Assembly: GCA_037447605.1 (NCBI GenBank)
Contig: CM074808.1
Coordinates: forward strand, 1,171,536 to 1,228,260
DNA: 56,725 nt
Direction of reading: 5' to 3'
Source of the DNA: Zygnema circumcarinatum
Lineage: Eukaryota > Streptophyta > Zygnematophyceae > Zygnematales > Zygnemataceae
Shown here: piece after piece, positions 55,960 to 56,725 of the stretch
Layout of the letters: each line of letters starts with the position of its first letter
Position numbering within the stretch: position 1 is the first letter of the stretch
Translations under genes and position numbers: made by a program
The notes under the pieces: generated by a model
Database searches by the model: none
Seen by the model: the letters and a program-made list of their open reading frames with translations, nothing else
What the model was told of the DNA's origin: nothing

Positions 55960-56334
55960 CGAATCAGTACAGTAGGGGGTCCTAATATTTTCCACCCTGG
56001 TTCCGGGCAATATGAGGCGAAAATATTAATTTTGCATATATAAGGTTCGTGTTACGAATAGACGGGCGGTAATATGTTAGAGTTCATGTTGGACCGTACG
56101 TATCGTACCGTATCATACCGTAACATATCGTACTGTGTATCATTTAGCATCGTATCGTATCGTGGCATATCGTGACGCATAAGCGTAGTTTTTAGGACTA
56201 GTATTTTAGGACGGATAGTACCGTATCGAGGAGTTTCGTATCGTATCGACCATATCGTATCGTATCGAGGTCAAGAAGACGGGGAGAAGAGCGAGCGCCT
56301 CTTACGGCGGCACGAGCGGGGAGATTACTGTAGG
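55960..56334 (+). repeat. Dispersed repeat R, right copy
   Basis: Inverted partner of 187-457, with the same order of landmarks from AGTAGGGGGTCC to GCGAGCGCCTCTTACGGCGG. The middle part is rich in TATCGTACCGTATCG units. It ends next to an LTR start, as the left copy begins next to an LTR end. Confidence 0.7.
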
Positions 56335-56725
56335 TGTAGCGTAACGGAGCTGCGTTCGACGGATCCGCGTCCGTTCAATTGTACTTGACATATGCCTCTT
56401 CCGTGTCACGGATCAACGGGATCCAGGAGCTGCCAACGGAGATTGAGAGTAGGCGGCGCCATGCATTGGCGGCCCACGGAACAGCACACCATCCAGCAAG
56501 GCGCACCCGGGAACACCGCCAGAGGCCGCCGATTATCATTCGTTGACCTATCCGAAGGCTCCACATAGTCAGTCAGGCCTCTCAGTGGGCAGTTAGCCAA
56601 TCAGAGGCTGTCACTACTAAGACTCAAGATCTATTGTCAGAATTAAGTAGATGGGATGTCAGTGATGCTGTTTTGTCTTTTAGTGCTGGGCTTAGTATTT
56701 GTATTTGCTGTGTGCTTTGTCTTCT
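56335..56725 (+). mobile_element. 5' start of an LTR (same family as 9859-10787), cut by the window end
   Basis: It begins TGTAGCGTAACGGAGCTGCG, the inverse of the LTR end at 10787 and 15023, and continues with the family sequence to the window edge, including AGTGGGCAGTTAGCCAATCAG. Relative to the complete LTRs it has internal differences around 56370-56460. Whether a full element follows is outside the window. Confidence 0.85.

Overview
This is a eukaryotic nuclear window from a green plant or streptophyte lineage. The gene set (chloroplast-type phosphoserine aminotransferase, ATG16, plant-style ZIP transporters, GT61 glycosyltransferases), GT-AG introns of roughly 100-900 bp, degenerate TTTAGGG-like DNA and an initiator-Met-primed LTR element all point there. 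The WD40 half of ATG16 lies in one exon, which may indicate a non-seed plant or streptophyte alga, but I cannot name the species. About a third of the window is recognisable genes; much of the rest is nested transposable elements and low-complexity DNA.

Layout. 1-457: end of an LTR plus a dispersed repeat. 1273-7766: two minus-strand genes, a 488-aa multipass membrane protein and an Mpv17/PMP22-family protein. 8429-15151: a tandem dimer of a TIR-bounded repeat, split by a minus-strand LTR element (9859-15023) that carries gag and integrase but no visible reverse transcriptase. 15167-20895: small transposons and GC-rich DNA with no convincing gene. 20896-26432: PSAT (minus) and ATG16 (plus), head to head with 345 bp between start codons. 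27787-37560: nested TE island, including a 5.2-kb TIR element that holds a 3.15-kb heptamer minisatellite, a foldback element and a Pack-type element. 39378-40801: ZIP transporter 1. 41028-44222: a small TIR element disrupted by two long-TIR elements with 8-bp target duplications, one of which contains a further nested element. 45135-46969: ZIP transporter 2. 48977-55781: two tandem minus-strand GT61 genes with the same five-exon structure. 55960-56725: inverted copy of the left-edge repeat, then the start of an LTR.

The genes are ordinary plant housekeeping or metabolic functions: plastid serine synthesis, autophagy conjugation, metal uptake, Golgi glycan synthesis and organelle membrane proteins. 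Two local duplications (ZIP pair, GT61 pair) are clear. I found no CRISPR, operon or bacterial feature. The most unusual structure is the transposon-borne heptamer satellite at 29970-33117, open in several reading frames on both strands. Coding exons were assembled by hand from splice signals, frame continuity and family similarity; boundaries may be off by a base or two, and no database search was run.
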